Part shown: positions 1 through 13,010 of the stretch, in pieces
Layout of the letters: every line of letters begins with the position of its first letter
How positions within the stretch are numbered: position 1 is the first letter of the stretch
Assembly (NCBI RefSeq): GCF_963082655.1
Contig: NC_081552.1
Coordinates: 53,359,947 to 53,423,946, forward strand
Length of the DNA stretch: 64,000 bases
Source: Stomoxys calcitrans
Lineage: Eukaryota; Arthropoda; Insecta; Diptera; Muscidae
Reading direction: 5' to 3'
The notes under the pieces: model-generated
Told to the model about the DNA's origin: nothing
The model's input: the letters and a program-made list of their open reading frames with translations, nothing else
The model's database searches: none
Translations under genes and position numbers: made by a program

Positions 1-51
1 TTTGTTAAGGAATTTCGGTTATCAAAGCAAAATAGGTTGTCTTTATAATTA
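1..51. other. Unassigned flank
   Basis: Short AT-rich stretch before the first D head. Nothing recognisable. Confidence 0.5.
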
Positions 52-2220
52 ACTAGCACAACCGGCCCCGCTCCGCTGCGCCTTGTTTTACTTTAAATGG
101 AACAAAATTAACCTTTGAATATTTATTTTTGACACTAAAAGAGCTTTTAATGTAATACCATGCTAGGAAAACAGTATGTGTACATCGCTCGAGCAACAGT
201 ATAACAATAAAAATGCCTTATCGGAATCCCATATGATCTCTATTGGTATCTGAATTCGCTCAGAGGGTTTAAGGTCATTTAAGTTTGGATGTTAGATGTA
301 CTCCATTCTTAAAAAATTGCTATAACCCACTAATCTGGGTGGTGGTTGGTGGGTTAAGGGGGTGGTGTGGAACCCCAGAAACATGGTCCCGATCGTACTC
401 TACTCCCAAATACCTTTCATTTGAGCCCCATATTGCCATGGTCGAAACATCTCCCATTATATTCAATTTAGGGGTGTTTTTCAGGGTAAGGAGGTCCACC
501 AGACATTTAGCTCTGAAAATAAATCACCATCGTGCTCTACTCTCAAATACCTTTTATTTAAACCCCATATTGCTATTGGTTTAAGGGGAGTTTACAGGAT
601 AAGGCGGCCCCCAAACACATGGCGCCAAAATTGGTTATAAAATTCGTTTTCTGATCTCAAACAACTTTCATTTGAGCCACATATTGGCATGGTCGAAAAT
701 ATTTTACCATTTGGAGTATGTTTCGTATTCTACTCCCAAATACCTTTATTTGAGCACCATATTGCGATTGTCAGTAAAAAATTGCTGTTTGTGGAGTATT
801 TTGGGAAAGGGGTAGGCCCCCAGAAAATTGGTCCCAAAAGTGGGCATCAATTCTTGCTCTGCCCCCAATACCTTTCATTTAAGCCCCACATTGACATGGT
901 CGGAAAATATGCTTGATTTAGGGGTATTTTGGGGAGTGGGATTGTCCCCCAGGCACTAAGCCCTGTACATTAATCAGCAACGTGCTCTTTTCTCTAGGCC
1001 ACTGGCATTGGTCTCAAAATTGGATACCGAATTTGTTTTCTAATCTTAAATATCATTCATTAAATCCCTTATTACAAGAGCCAGCAAATATGTCCGGTTT
1101 GGGGTATGGGCCCTAAAAACTATGAATATCGAGCTCCACTGTCTTGAAAACCCAAATTGTCTTAGTCAGCAACTACGTCCTATTTGCGGGTTGTTATGGT
1201 GGTGGGACGTCCCCTAGACAGTTGGTCTTGAATGTTGATATCAGATTCATGGTCTACTCCCAAACACCTTTCATTTGAGACCCATTTTTTCATAGTCGGC
1301 AAACATGACCGGTTTGGGGGGAGTTTTGGGGGATGAAGCGGCCACTCAATGAGTTTGCCTTGAAAATATACTAAAAGCGCTCATATTTGAGCCTCATACT
1401 GCAATAGTCAGCAAATACTTTCTATTTGGGTGGTGTTGTGGCCCCATAGACACTTTTGACACCCATAGACACCCAAATATTGATATCAAATTCGTGCTTC
1501 ACTCCCAAAGACCTTTTATTTGAGCTCCATATTGCTATGGTCGTAAATTAGTCCTCTTTGGGGGATGTTCTCGAGGATGGGCGGCCCCCAAACATTTGGT
1601 CCCACATCTGTATATCAGATTTGTATTCTACACTCAAATACTATTTATTTGAGCCCCATATTGCCATGGTCAGTAAACCAGTCCTGTTTGGGTGGTGTTT
1701 TGGAGAAGGGCTGGACCCCCAGACACTTTGTCCCACATTTGGATATCAGACTCGTATTTTACTCGCACATACCTTTCATTTGAGTCTCATATTGCCATGG
1801 GCAGTAAATATGTCCGATTTAGGAGTGTTTTGGGGGTTGGGGTTGTCCCCCAAACACTAAGTCCGACAATTGGATATCAGGTACGTTTTTAATCTTAAAT
1901 ACCTTCAATTTGAGTATCATATTGTCGTGATTGGTCTATGTATATATTTGGTAAGTTTTGGAGGTGGGGCGGCCCCCCTAGGTACCCCATCTGAAATTTG
2001 GATACCAATTTTTTTTTAGTTTACTATAAGAGAGCACACAAAATTTGGCTTAAATTGCACCACCCATTTCCGAAATATGGCATTTCAGATATCGAAAAAT
2101 GTAGTACCCTTTTTTCACCACTGGATCATTATGCACCATCTGTGAAAATTTCAAGAAAATCGGTTCAGCCGTTTCTGAGTCTATAAGGAACACACAAACA
2201 AACAAACACAAATTGATTTT
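52..2220 (+). mobile_element. Repeat family D, copy D1, full length
   Basis: The copy opens with ACTAGCacaACCGG and a GC-rich head ending CGCTCCGCTGCGCC, then a non-repeated leader of about 250 bases. From about 390 to 1900 it is a degenerate tandem array. Each unit has CATTTGAGCCCCATATTGCC, a GGGGTGTTTTGGGG tract, a CCCCCA run and a GGATATCAGATTCGT segment, with a period near 130 bases. The conserved tail (about 1960-2220) contains AAAATCGGTTCAGCCGTTTC and then AAC-rich sequence into TTTTTATA. No terminal inverted repeat and no coding domain is visible. The many short open frames are by-products of the repeat. I do not recognise the superfamily. It directly abuts HelA1. Confidence 0.75.
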
Positions 2221-3523
2221 TATACCCTCCACCATAGGATGGGGGGTATACTAATTTCGTCATTCTGATTGTAACTACTCGAAATATTCGTCTGAGACCC
2301 CATAAAGTTTATATATTCTTGATCGTCGTGAAATTTTATGTCGATCTAGCCATGTCCGTCCGTCTGTCCGTCCGTCCGTCCGTCCGTCTGTCTGTCGAAA
2401 GCACGCTAACTTCCGAAGGAGTAAAGCTAGCCGCTTGAAATTTTGCACTAATACTTCTTATTAGTGTAGGTCGGTTGGTATTGTAAATGGGCCATATCGG
2501 TCCATGTTTTGATATAGCTGCCATATAAACCGATCTTGGGTCTTGACTTCTTGAGCCTCTAGAGTGCGCAATTCTTATCCGATTGGAATGAAATTTTGCA
2601 CGACGTGTTTTGTTATGATATCCAACAACTGTGCCAAGTATGGTTCAAATCGGTCCATAACCTGACATAGCTGCCATATAAACCGATCTTGGGTCTTGAC
2701 TTCTTGAGCCTCTAGATTGCGCAATTCTTATCCGATTGGAATGAAATATTGCACGACGTGTTTTGTTATTATATCCAACAACTGTGCCAAGTATGGTTCA
2801 ATTCGGTCCATAACCTGATATAGCTGCCATATAAACCGATCTTGGGTCTTGATTTCTTGAGCCTCTAGAAGGCGCAATTCTTATCCGATTTGAATAAAAT
2901 TTTGCACGACGTGTTTTGTTATTATATCCAACAACTGTGCCAAGTATGGTTCAAATCGGCTCATAACCTGATATAGCTGCCATATAAACCGATCTTGGGT
3001 CTTGACTTCTTGAGCCTCTAGAGTGCGCAATTCTTATCCGATTTGAATGAAATTTTGCACGACGTGTTTTGTTATTATATACAACAACTGTGCCAAGTAT
3101 GGTTCAAATCGGCTCATAACCTGATATAGCTGCCATATAAACCGATCTTGGGTCTTGACTTCTTGAGACTCTAGAGTGCGCAATTCTTATCCGATTTGCC
3201 TGAAATTTTGTACGACGGATTCTCTTATGACCATTAACATACGTGTTTGTTATGGTCTGAATCGGTCTATAGCCCGATACAGCTCCCATATAAATCGATC
3301 TCTCTATTTTACTTCTTGAGCCCCCAAGGGCGCAATTCTTATTCGAATTGGCTGACATTTTACACAGGTCTCCAACATATAATTTAATTGTGGTCCAAAC
3401 CGGACCATATCTTGATATCGCTCTAATAGCAGAGCAAATCCGGAAAAAGAACTCGACAAATGCCATCCATGGTGGAGGGTATATAAGATTCGGCCCGGCC
3501 GAACTTAGCACGCTTTTACTTGT
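2221..3523 (+). mobile_element. HelA1, non-autonomous Helentron-like element
   Basis: Complete copy. The 5' terminus TATACCCTCCACCATAGGAT is followed by GGGGGGTATACTAATTTCGTC and TATATTCTTGATCGTCGTG, then a GTCC/GTCT microsatellite. Five body units start at CCATATAAACC positions 2521, 2674, 2827, 2980 and 3133, an exact 153-bp period. The 3' end has ATGGTGGAGGGTA (3469-3481), complementary to the 5' start, then the TTCGGCCCGGCCGAA hairpin and GCACGCTTTTACTTGTT. This architecture matches DINE-1/mini-me type elements moved by Helentrons. No Rep/helicase is encoded. Confidence 0.88.
2354..2396 (+). repeat. (GTCC/GTCT)n microsatellite of HelA1
   Basis: Perfect tetranucleotide tract mixing GTCC and GTCT, between the conserved CTAGCCAT segment and CGAAAGCACGC. 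It occupies the same place in nearly every HelA copy and varies in length. It is the 'proto-microsatellite' known from mini-me elements. Confidence 0.9.
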
Positions 3524-3524
3524 T

Positions 3525-4494
3525 TATAAATAAAAGGGAGATTCTTAATTCCTTTTTCTTGGATAGGATAGGGGAAGAGGGAAGCTCTCTGACACGTCCT
3601 TTCATTTGAGTACAATATATTCTCGGTCTTCCTACTTGACAGTTTGGCGTTGCATTTTATTGTGAGGAGATTGTCCCGCCTCAGACACCAAGGAATACAT
3701 TCTTATATCAGCATTGGACTCTACCTTTAAATAGCTTTCATTTGATATCCAAATTCCTAATTGGTAAATTTGTCTTGCTATGGGGTTTAGGGTGGTGGGG
3801 AGGGCTCTCAGTCACCAAACAAATATTTTTTGTCTCAGATTTGTTTTCTACTTTTAAATACCTTTTATTTGATACCCATATTACTCATAGCGGTTAAGGT
3901 GTCTTGGTAGATGGTGTTTTTGGGAGTGAGGGCCCCCGACACTTAGGCTAACATTTTAATGCCAAGTTCGTACTCTACTCTACAATACCTTTCAATTGAT
4001 ACCCATATTGCCCAAAGCTGTGAAAATGTCCTCTTTGGGCTTTTTTGGAGGTAGAGGACCCCCCGAAACTTAAGATTGAAATTTGTATGCCAAATTCGTA
4101 CTCTAATCTTAAATACCTTTCATTTGATACCCATATCGTGCCAATCAGTGCACATGTCCGATCGGGTGGGTTTTGGGATGGTGCGTTCCCCCGATTATTT
4201 GACCCCCCCCATTTTTTACCAATTCCGTGTTTTTGGGGTACCATAAGGTGAAGGTGTAAATTTCGCTTAAATCGGTGCACGCATCTCCGAAATCTGGCGT
4301 TTTTGAAAATTGGGGTATGGGGGAAGGTCCGCCCCCCTTAGGATATCAAAAAATGTAGTACCCTATTTTCACAGGGGACCCAATCTCTGCCATCTGTGAA
4401 AATTTCATGAAAATCGGTTCAGCTGTTTATGAGTGTATACGGAACAGACAAACAAACTAACAAATAAACAAACAAAGCGCAACAATTTAATTTT
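3525..4494 (+). mobile_element. D' subfamily copy D2, head missing
   Basis: Related to D1, but the units read CATTTGATACCCATATTGCC instead of GAGCCCCATATTGCC. The 5' head is absent; recognisable sequence starts around 3590. The tail from about 4230 carries AAATCGGTTCAGCTGTTTATG and a long AAC-rich stretch into TTTTTATA, again directly followed by a HelA 5' end. Confidence 0.65.
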
Positions 4495-5327
4495 TATACC
4501 CTCCACCATAGGATGGGGGGTATACTAATTTCGTCATTCTGTTTGTAACTACTCGAAATATTTGTCTAAGACCCCATAAAGTATATATATTCTTGATTGT
4601 CATGACATTTTCAGTCGGCCTAGCCATGTCCGTCCGTCTGTCTGTCGAAAGCACGCTAAATTGGCACAAAAACTTCTTATTGGTGTAGGTCGGTTGGGAT
4701 TGTAAATGGACTATACCGGTCCATGTTTTGATATAGCTGCCATATAAACCGATCTTGGATCTTAAATTCTTGAGCCACTAGAGGGCACAATACTTATCCG
4801 ATTTGGCTGTAATTTTGCATGAGGTGTTTTTTTTATGACTTCCAATAATTGTGCTGAGTGTGATTGAAATCGGTCTATAACCTGATATAGCTGTCATGTA
4901 AACCTATCTGGGGTCTTGACTTCTTGAGCGTCTAGAGGGCGCAATTGTAATCCGATTTGGCTGAACGGCTTCTCCCATGATCTTCAATATACCATTCAAA
5001 TATGGTCCGAATCGGTCTATAGCCTGATACAGCTCCCATATAAACCGATCTTTCTATTTTAGTTCTTAAACCCCTAAAGGGCGCAATTCATACTCGAATT
5101 ACCACACATTTTACACAATGGCTTCTACTATGGACTTCAACACTCATTTCAATTGTGGTTCGAATCGGACCATAACTTGATATAGCTCCAATATTATAGC
5201 AATTATTTTCTTTTGCCCTTTGTTTGCCTAAAAAGAGATATAAGAGATAAATAACTCGAAAAATGCGATCTGTGGTGGAAGGTATATAAGATTCGGCCCG
5301 GCCGAACTTAGCACGCTTTTACTTGTT
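4495..5327 (+). mobile_element. HelA2, Helentron-like, diverged
   Basis: Both ends are present, but the microsatellite is short and the array has about three units at lower identity than HelA1. The 3' hairpin TTCGGCCCGGCCGAA and the tail ACTTGTTT are intact. The divergence suggests an older copy than HelA1. Confidence 0.85.
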
Positions 5328-6944
5328 TAAAACTCAGCATCTAAACCTAAAAAGATTAAACATTTAAAGACGCTCCGATTTGTAGGGCCAATTTGCGTTT
5401 TTAACTACGGTTCATTGTTGTCTCGTCCCAAGGTCCATTTTGTAAGTTTCAACGATATTTTAACCTTCAATGAAGATTTTTGACTTTAATAAGATTTTTA
5501 ACTTTATTAACCTACCAATTAAAATAAACAATCCTTAATGTGAAGGAAAATATTTTCTATCAAAAGGAATGTTTCCTTAAAAAGTTGGAAAACTGATCAT
5601 CGTTAAATTTAGATTGCTCATCTTTGGCTCGAATCTTTAATATTAGGACAAACATTTTCTCAGTGCATGCTATACTAAGAAATGAAATTAAATGAAAGGA
5701 AATAAAAAATTTTGAGAAATTCGAAACTTTTAGTTCAATTGGAAGCTTATAATTCCCAATTTTGTAATGGAAACCTTCTTTTCTGAAGAATGCTATTTAA
5801 AGGCCAGGTTGGTTTCCAGTGACTTATTTCGAGGAAATTACAAAGTATTTGCTATGCCATGCTTCTAAGGACTTTATAACATTGTTGCTTTTGAAACTTT
5901 TAAATTACCTTTTCTCAGAATCTCTTTCCTCACAAAAACCGAAAACGAATTCCATTATTTATGGCGCAGAAATATTCAACGAAGCTGTCACACCCACCTA
6001 CTTCCTTTCTGCCAAAAACTCCTTCTCAGCCGTAAATGGCATAAATTATAGACGCGATATCAAATTACCCAACTCCATTTAAGGGAGTTCTTTACTTCAA
6101 ATCAACACTTGAAGATGAAAGCTAAAGCGTTTCTTCCATCATCTCCTTTCCTTTAACAGGGTGTATGTATGTATACCCAGCTTCATTGACCTAGTTTTAA
6201 AGGTAACATCTTGCTTATGGTTACACAGTTCCTTATTGTTGTTACTGTTTTTTTCGTTTCTGCTTGTTTCCCTGGCAATTGAAACTTCTTTTCTATTGGC
6301 CTAGGAAAAACAAAAGAAGTTAAGGGAGAAATCACAACAGCCACCCCCACAGTGGTTTGTTTGCTTGTCTCCTCACATCCCACAACTGAAAGAGAATTTT
6401 ATGTCATTAGGACAAAATTGTGAATGCGAATGGCTGAAGTTGACGCTTTAAATGACCTCCTTTTTGTATTTTTTGAGGTACAGTTGTGAAGTTTGTTTGA
6501 GAGAAAGCAAAATTTTCCGTCAAATTCTAACGCTTACATAGAATTTTAGCATTGCTCCGTATGTAACCTTTAAGTGGCCTTGGGAAATCATCATCAATGT
6601 TGGGAATTTAGGAAAAACAAATTATTTAGATGCGAGTTTTGCTATGATTTAAAAATAATATTTTCCCAGGGTCCTGCGGTGAAAAGTTTCAACTTGTTTT
6701 TGCTTTAAGTTTGAAATTTTTTGATTGCGTTTGAAAAATATAGCATACATTTAGGAGTATGTATTAAAATAATTTTATATTTAGATTTTCGCAAGAAAAT
6801 ATACATCCTTTTTTTAATTTTTTTTACGCTTTTATATATACATCATTTTATTTCGCAACTTTTATCATTAATTCGTTACAAGCTAGCAGTTTCTCAAATT
6901 TTCATTGTACTGTTGCATACATTTAGGAGATTAAAATAACTACA
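5328..6944. other. Host-like unique DNA, no supported gene
   Basis: AT-rich non-repetitive DNA. An 87-codon open frame on + (5819-6082) and short frames at 6183-6383 (-) and 6721-6939 (+) have no recognisable domain and no convincing coding bias. I treat them as chance. Intron or intergenic sequence is most likely. Confidence 0.5.
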
Positions 6945-7082
6945 CTTAACGAAATTTGTTATTTAAAATAGCACAGTTTCTAAAACAACAATTTGTGTCT
7001 GCTTAATAATTGAAAGCAGATGCGACTGTTGTTTTAGCAAACATTTCGGCCTGCTATTTTAACAACTGAAACTCGCCTTAAG
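6945..7082. mobile_element. Small hairpin MITE-like element
   Basis: About 138 bases that fold back on themselves around position 7010. The left arm contains TTTAAAATAGCACAG and CTAAAACAACA. The right arm contains TGTTGTTTTAGCAAAC and GCTATTTTAACAAC, the reverse complements with a few mismatches and small gaps. The outer ends pair as CTTAA/TTAAG. No coding capacity. A non-autonomous DNA transposon remnant is the likeliest reading; the family is unknown. Confidence 0.5.
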
Positions 7083-7130
7083 AAAAACATAAACAAAACA
7101 TATTATAGATATATCTGTTTGTTTTATTTA

Positions 7131-7814
7131 CCACTAGTTGAACCGGGCCCACTTCGTTTCGCCTTCTTTTACAAAATGTGGAACAACATTTTCCTTTGAA
7201 TATTAATATTTAATAATTTAAGAGCTTTTGGTGAAATACCATGCTGCAAAGCGATATATATGTCGCCTGACTAACAGTATGTGACTTCCTAAAGTCTTAA
7301 TACGAAGCATATAGATCATATATGCTTTAAGCGGTCTGAGATCGCTTGAAGATCGTTTTCGTTTGGATGTACTCCATTTTTAAAATCCTTTATTTAAGCC
7401 CGATATTTCCGTGGAAATTTTGGATGTGGCACGTCCCCACAAACATTTCGCTCCGTATATAAAAGTTGTTTTATACGCCCAAATACTTTTCATTTGGGTA
7501 GCCAATCCCTTTTCACCGAAAGTAGATATCAGATTCGTAATTTACTCCCAAATCACTTTTTTTATACCCCATATTGCAGTGGTCGGTATATATGTCTGGT
7601 TTAAGGGAATGTATGGGATCAGGCGTCAACTAACATTGGTTCTGAAACAGATATCACATTCGTGCTCTTTCAAATACCTTACATTTGAGCCCTTTATTGT
7701 CAAAGTCAGCAAATATATCCAGTCAAATATGCCTCCGATACACTTGGCCCTGAAAAACTATCAGTATATTTCTCTACTCTCAAATACCTATAATTTAAGC
7801 CCTAGATTGCAATT
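7131..7814 (+). mobile_element. Family D copy D3, 3' truncated
   Basis: Diverged D head (ACCGGGCCCACTTCGTTTCG) and leader, then about four degraded units. The tail is missing because the SINE at 7815 begins mid-unit. One of the older D copies by eye. Confidence 0.65.
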
Positions 7815-8118
7815 GGTTTGCAAAAATTGCAAATTTTGCCGATGAACTTTCCACTAAGAAACAGGGGCAAACTTCTCACATATCAATGAGAGCAGTCCGA
7901 TTCAAGTTTAAGCTCAATGATAAGGGGCCTCCTTTTGATAGCCGAATCCGAACGGCGTACCGTAGTGCGACACCTCTTTGGAGAGAAGTTTTACATGACA
8001 TAGTACCACACAATTGTTGCCAGCATTAGGAGGGGAAAACCACCGCTGAAAATTTTTTCTGATGCTCCCAGACTTTCAGCGTCATACGTGGGTATGCTAC
8101 CCTGCTCTACGGTGGCCA
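7815..8118 (-). mobile_element. tRNA-derived SINE, copy 1
   Basis: Most of this segment (7815-8065) is shared with 38362-38583, including GCAAATTTTGCC, AACTTCTCACATATCAAT, GAACGGCGT and TTGCCAGCATTAGGAGG. On the minus strand it begins near 8118 with GGCCACCGTAGAGCAGGGTAGC, which resembles a tRNA D-arm/A box (TAGAGCAGGGTAGC). The B-box region is deleted here: CTCCCAGACTTTCAGC replaces the TTCGAAC-bearing stretch still visible in copy 2 at 40060-40085. The tRNA assignment is inference from the A-box match plus the B box of copy 2. Confidence 0.55.
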
Positions 8119-9576
8119 CCTTTACCTCAAAAGTACGACCCAAACCTTGGCAAAATGGGACTCAAATGAAAGGTATTTGCGAGTAAATACCTCAAATAAG
8201 AGGTATTTGCGAGTAGAATACGAATTTGGTATCCAAATGTGGGACCAAGTTTCTGGGGGTGCACCCCTTCCGCAAAACATCCCCTAAACAGGACTTATTT
8301 ACTGATCATGGTAATATGGGGCTCAAATAAAACGTATTTATGTGTAGAATACGAATCTGGTATCCAAATGTGGGACCAAGTGTATGGGGGGCCGCACCCT
8401 CCAAAAACAACCCCCAAAGAGGACAAATTTACTACAATAGCAATATGAGACTCAAATGAAAGGTCTTTGGGAGTGAAGCACGAATCTTATATTAATATTC
8501 GGGACGAAGTGTGTATGGGGCCACCCCGACCCCATAACACATCCCATATAGGACGTATATGCTGACCATTGCAATATGGGCCTGTTTGTTTGCCCCTGCT
8601 CCTTTTGTGGAATGTTCATGGGCGAAATTTGCAATTTGCAATAAGAAGTATTTTAGAGTAGAACACGAATCTGAAATATATAACCCATCCCCCAAAACAC
8701 CCCCGAAACTGGTCATGTTTGCCGACTATATAAATATGGGGCTCAAATGAAAGGTATTTGGGAGTAGACCACGAATCTGATATCAACATTCGGGAGCAAC
8801 TGCCTAGGGGACGTCCCACCCATATAACAACGACTAAATAGGACGTATTTGCTCATCATGGCATCTAAAGGGAGAGGATCTCAATATTGAGTATTTTTAT
8901 GGCCGTTTGGGGACCACCCCACTCCCCAAAATCCCCCTAAATCAGGCATATATATCAACCACTTCAATTCCCTTCCCTTACACACCTATATCAGGCATAT
9001 ATACCATCCACGTCAATGTGGGGCTCAAATGAAAGGTATTTGGGAGTAGAATGCCAAATCCAAATGTGGGACCATGTATTTGGGGCCCCGCCTCTTTCTC
9101 AAAAACACGGCCTAAAGAGTAAAAATTTTGGAGTCAAATGTTTGAGGACGCCTCATCCCATAAACTCCCCTTAAACCAATGGCAATATGGGGTATTTGAG
9201 AGAAGAGAAGCACCAAGCTGATATATTTTTCTGGGCCAAGAGTCTAAGGGCCACCTCATCCCCGAATACATCTCTAAATCGGACATCATGGCAATATCGA
9301 GCTGAAATAAAGACTTTTAATAATGTAGTATATCTAACACCCAAACGTTAATGACCCTAAACCCTGCGAGCGAATTCATAGACCAGTGGAGAACATATGG
9401 GATTCAGATAAAGGTATTTATATTGTCATGCTTTTGCGATATACATCAATTAAATATTTTCGTAGCATGGTATTTCACTAAAAGCTCTTTAATTGTGGAA
9501 AATAAATATTCAAAGGATAATTTTGTTCCATATATGGTAAAAGGAGGCGCAACGGAGCGTGCCCGGTTCAGCTAGT
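8119..9576 (-). mobile_element. Family D copy D4, minus strand, tail missing
   Basis: Reverse-complement D units from about 8130 to 9300, the leader, and the head at 9540-9576 (GGCGCAACGGAGCGTGCCCGG, ending AGCTAGT). The 3' tail, which would lie at the low-coordinate end, is absent; the SINE sits there. Confidence 0.72.
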
Positions 9577-9578
9577 CT

Positions 9579-9649
9579 TCCATATAAACCAATCACCCGA
9601 TTTTGCTTCTTACACCTCTGGAGGGCGCAATTTTTATCCGATTTGGCTT
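9579..9649 (+). mobile_element. HelA scrap, part of one unit
   Basis: About 70 bases matching the middle of a HelA unit (CCATATAAACCAATC, CTTCTTACACCTCTGGAGG, TTATCCGATTTGGCT), with no termini. Confidence 0.6.
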
Positions 9650-10790
9650 ATGCTAAAATTAAAAAAGTCGTTACACATGTTTTTCATTTTTACCTCTTTT
9701 ATTGTATTTCACTTAGTTTTTAATGTCCCACCTTTGCAGTGTATAAAAGCCATAAATATAATATGGCCTAAATTGAGATCTAAAATTGCTCGCATATCAA
9801 TGATTTTATGGTCCTACATTTCGCGATTATTTTGTTGTAGAGGTGCACATGTTGCAAGTTTTCTTTAAAGTCTGGCCGGCCGTACAGCGGGACAGATAAA
9901 CTTTCACTTGTAACCCATAAACACAAAACTAAGCCACCAAACCAACAACAAAACAACCAGCCAACGATATTCCAAGTTCTCAACAAAAACTGAGCCACCA
10001 AAATGTAGTCAACGCAACTGAGCCGACTGAAATATAACAACGATCACAAGACCAAACATGGGGTCAACAAGGGCAGAGCATAAACGACAGCGTACCACAG
10101 TCAAGAAAAAGTCTTTAGGTCGCCATGCGGCTTTAGGACATCCTGTGAGCTGAACAAAGCAAGCAAACATATCCTCCGACGTATATGGAGCAATTTAAGC
10201 TTAAGCAAATGATTAAAATGTCATTAAGTTTTCTCAACTTAATTATTACCCCCTATTTCCATTGAATTTTTTTTTTAAGGTCTGACCTCGATACATCCTC
10301 CTCAGCCATGAAACCTTAAACACCAGTGGAAAGCAGAAGCAAAAAAACAAAAACATCTGCCAGGGTTTTAATATCATTGAAGTTGGTTGTTTTAGCAGCA
10401 AATTGATATGATGATGATGGCGGCAGCAACGTATGGCACTTGGCCATGATTATTGAGAGAAATTTATTTTAGGATAATCTCCCAAGGGACATGTGTTGGA
10501 TCAAAAAGATACCAAAAGCAAAGCAGTGAATACGGTTTAATGACCTTATTTAAATGTTGGTACTACCCAAAAGAAAAGGTAACCAAAAACTTGTCATTTT
10601 AGTAGAAAAAAAACGATCCTAAAATATAACAAAAAAACCTTATACAATTTTTTTTTTCGTCAAACGAAACCATGGCAAAGGGTCCATTGGAAAATTTTAT
10701 ATTCCAACTACTGTGAATAAGGGTTAGTTTAACTCTTCAAGAGTTTTTGGACCCTCAATAACTTTTTTGGTGTATCAACATTTATAAAAT
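9650..10790. other. Host-like unique DNA, no supported gene
   Basis: Non-repetitive AT-rich DNA with a CAA/ACC-rich patch around 9900-10030 and a GATGATGATGGCGGCAGC stretch near 10410. Short open frames (9650-9868 +, 9780-10040 -) show no domain. Intron or intergenic. Confidence 0.5.
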
Positions 10791-12707
10791 ACTAGCTGAC
10801 CCGGGCCCGCTCCACTGCACCTCCTTTTATTTTATATGGAACAAAATTATCCTTTGAATATTTATTTTCCACAATTAAAGAGCTATGCTACGAAAATAAT
10901 ATATGTATATCGCTTGAATAAAAGCGTAACAATATAAATGCCTTTATCTAAATCCCATATGATCTTTACTGGTCTATGAATTCGCTCGAAGGGTTTAGGG
11001 TCAGATATACTCCATTATTAAAAGTCTTTATTTCAGCTCGATATTGCCATGATGTCCGATTTAGGGGTGTTTTTGGGCGTGAAGTGGTCCCTTAGGCTCT
11101 TGGCCTCAGACTCAGCATCGTGCTCTTTGGGGTGAGTTTTGGGAAAGGGGTGGTGCCTCAAATACATGGTCCCACATTTGGATATCAGATTGGTATTCTA
11201 TTCCCAAATACCTTTTTTTGAGTCCCATATTGCTATGATCAGTAAATAATTGTTGTTTGTGGGGTATTTTGGGAAAGGGGTAGCCCCCAGATGGGTATCA
11301 ATTCTTGCTCTACCCCCAATACCTTTCATTTGAGCCCCACGTTGACGTAGTTGGTAAATATGACCGATTTAGGGGCGTTTTGGGCAGTGGGGTGGTCCCC
11401 CAAACACAAAGCCCTGATAATATATCAGCATCATGCTCTACTCTCAAATTTCATTTATTTTAACCTCATATTGCCATTGGGCTCAAATTTGGAATTAAAA
11501 TTCGTTTTCTAATCTGAAATACCTTTTATTTCAACCTTTTATTGCAAAAGTCAGCAAATATGACTGCTTAAGTGTATGGGCCCTAAAAACAATTAATATC
11601 GTGATCCACTCCCTTTAAGACCCAAAATTGTCATGTTTAGCAAATACGTCCTATTTGAGCGTTATTATGGGGGTGGGACGACCCCTAGGCAGTTGCTCTC
11701 GAATGTTGATATCAGACTCGTTGTCTTCTCCCAAATACCTTTAATTTGAGTCCCATATTTCCATAGACAGCAAACATGAACGGTTTCGGGGGTGTTTTGG
11801 GAGATGGGGCAGCCGTTCAGCGATTTGGCCCTGAAAATATACATCAAATTCGTTTTATACTCTATGATACTTTTTATTACAGCTCCATATTGGAATGGTC
11901 AGCAAATACTTCCTATATGTGGTGGTGGTGTTATGGGGTTGGGGTGGCCCCTTACACACTTTTTTCCGAATATTGATATCAGATTCGTGCTTAACTCCCA
12001 AAGACCTTTCTTTTGAGTCCCATTATGCAATTGTAGTAAACGTGTCCTCTTTGGAGGTTGTTATTGGAGGGGGCGGCCCCCCATACACTTAGTCCCACAT
12101 TTGCCATGATCAGTAAAAAAATCCTGTTTGGGGGGCGCCTTGCGGAAGGGGTGCACCCCAGAAACTTGGTCCCACATTTGGATACCAAATTCGTATTCTA
12201 CTCGCAAATACCTCTCATTTGAGTCCCATATGGCCAAGGAGGTAAATATGTCCGATCTAGGTGTGTTATCGGACTAAGTGACCCCCAAACACTTAGTCCG
12301 ATAATTGGATATCAGGTACGTTTTCTACTCTTAAATACCTTTCATTTGTGTCCCATATTGTCGTGATTGGTCTATATATATATTTGGTATGTTTTGGGTG
12401 GTGGGGCTGCCAACAACCCCCCCCCCCCCCTGGGTACCCCATACGAAATTGAGATACGAAAATTTTATTTTTAGGTTACTATAAGAGATCACACAAAATT
12501 TCGCTTTAATCTCACCCCAACCATCACCGAGATCTGTTTCTGAAAATTAGGGAAAGGGGAAGGATCCGCCCCCCTTCAGATATCAAAAAACGTAGTAACC
12601 TATTTTCATCACGGGTTCATTATCTGTGAAAATTTCAAGAAAATCGATTCAGCCGTTTTTTGAGTCTATAAGGAACACACAAACAAACACAAGTTGGTTT
12701 TTATATA
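10791..12707 (+). mobile_element. Family D copy D5, full length, tail not abutting a Helentron
   Basis: The best reference copy for D. The head is ACTAGCTGACCCGGGCCCGC, followed by a leader with TTTGAATATTTATTTTCCAC and an array of about ten ~130-bp units. The tail ends AACACAAGTTGGTTTTTATA followed by TAAAAGAAG. It shows that a native D end is TTTTTATA(TA), without any Helentron sequence attached. A run of 12 C near 12418 lies just before the conserved tail. Confidence 0.78.
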
Positions 12708-13010
12708 AAAGAAGAAGATTGGTGAGAGAGTGGTGGACACTTTCACACATATGCACAGTGTTTCCAAGCCCATGAGCATATAAATTCAAGCCCAAGCCCA
12801 TGGGCATAAAAATTCTTGCATATTCCCACAGTAATGTGCAGTTGTGTTTGTGCATTTGCTCATCATTGGTCTAAGTTTTGAAATTTATTCAAAAAAAAGT
12901 CTTTAATAAAAAAACCTAAAGCCTTATATTCCGCTTCTCTCTCTCCCAGGCAGACAAAGCTTAGCTCCATGATTTTGGTTACAACGTTTAGGCCATCCAA
13001 TACTCATTTT
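12708..13010. other. Unique DNA between D5 and HelB1
   Basis: Contains an imperfect direct repeat (AAGCCCATGAGCATA near 12765 and AAGCCCATGGGCATA near 12794). No gene seen. Confidence 0.5.

Noticed and set aside
285..1892. Open frames within D units with FEPHIAMV-like words
   Set aside because: By-products of the ~130-bp D repeat. Overlapping frames on both strands, no domain, and broken differently in each copy.
5819..6082. 87-residue + frame as a host gene
   Set aside because: No recognisable domain, no clear signal peptide, no splice or start context. Left as unsupported.
12418..12430. Long C run in D5 as a possible telomere- or G4-like element
   Set aside because: A single homopolymer at a place where other D copies have GGCCCCCC. 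Better explained by slippage or sequencing error.
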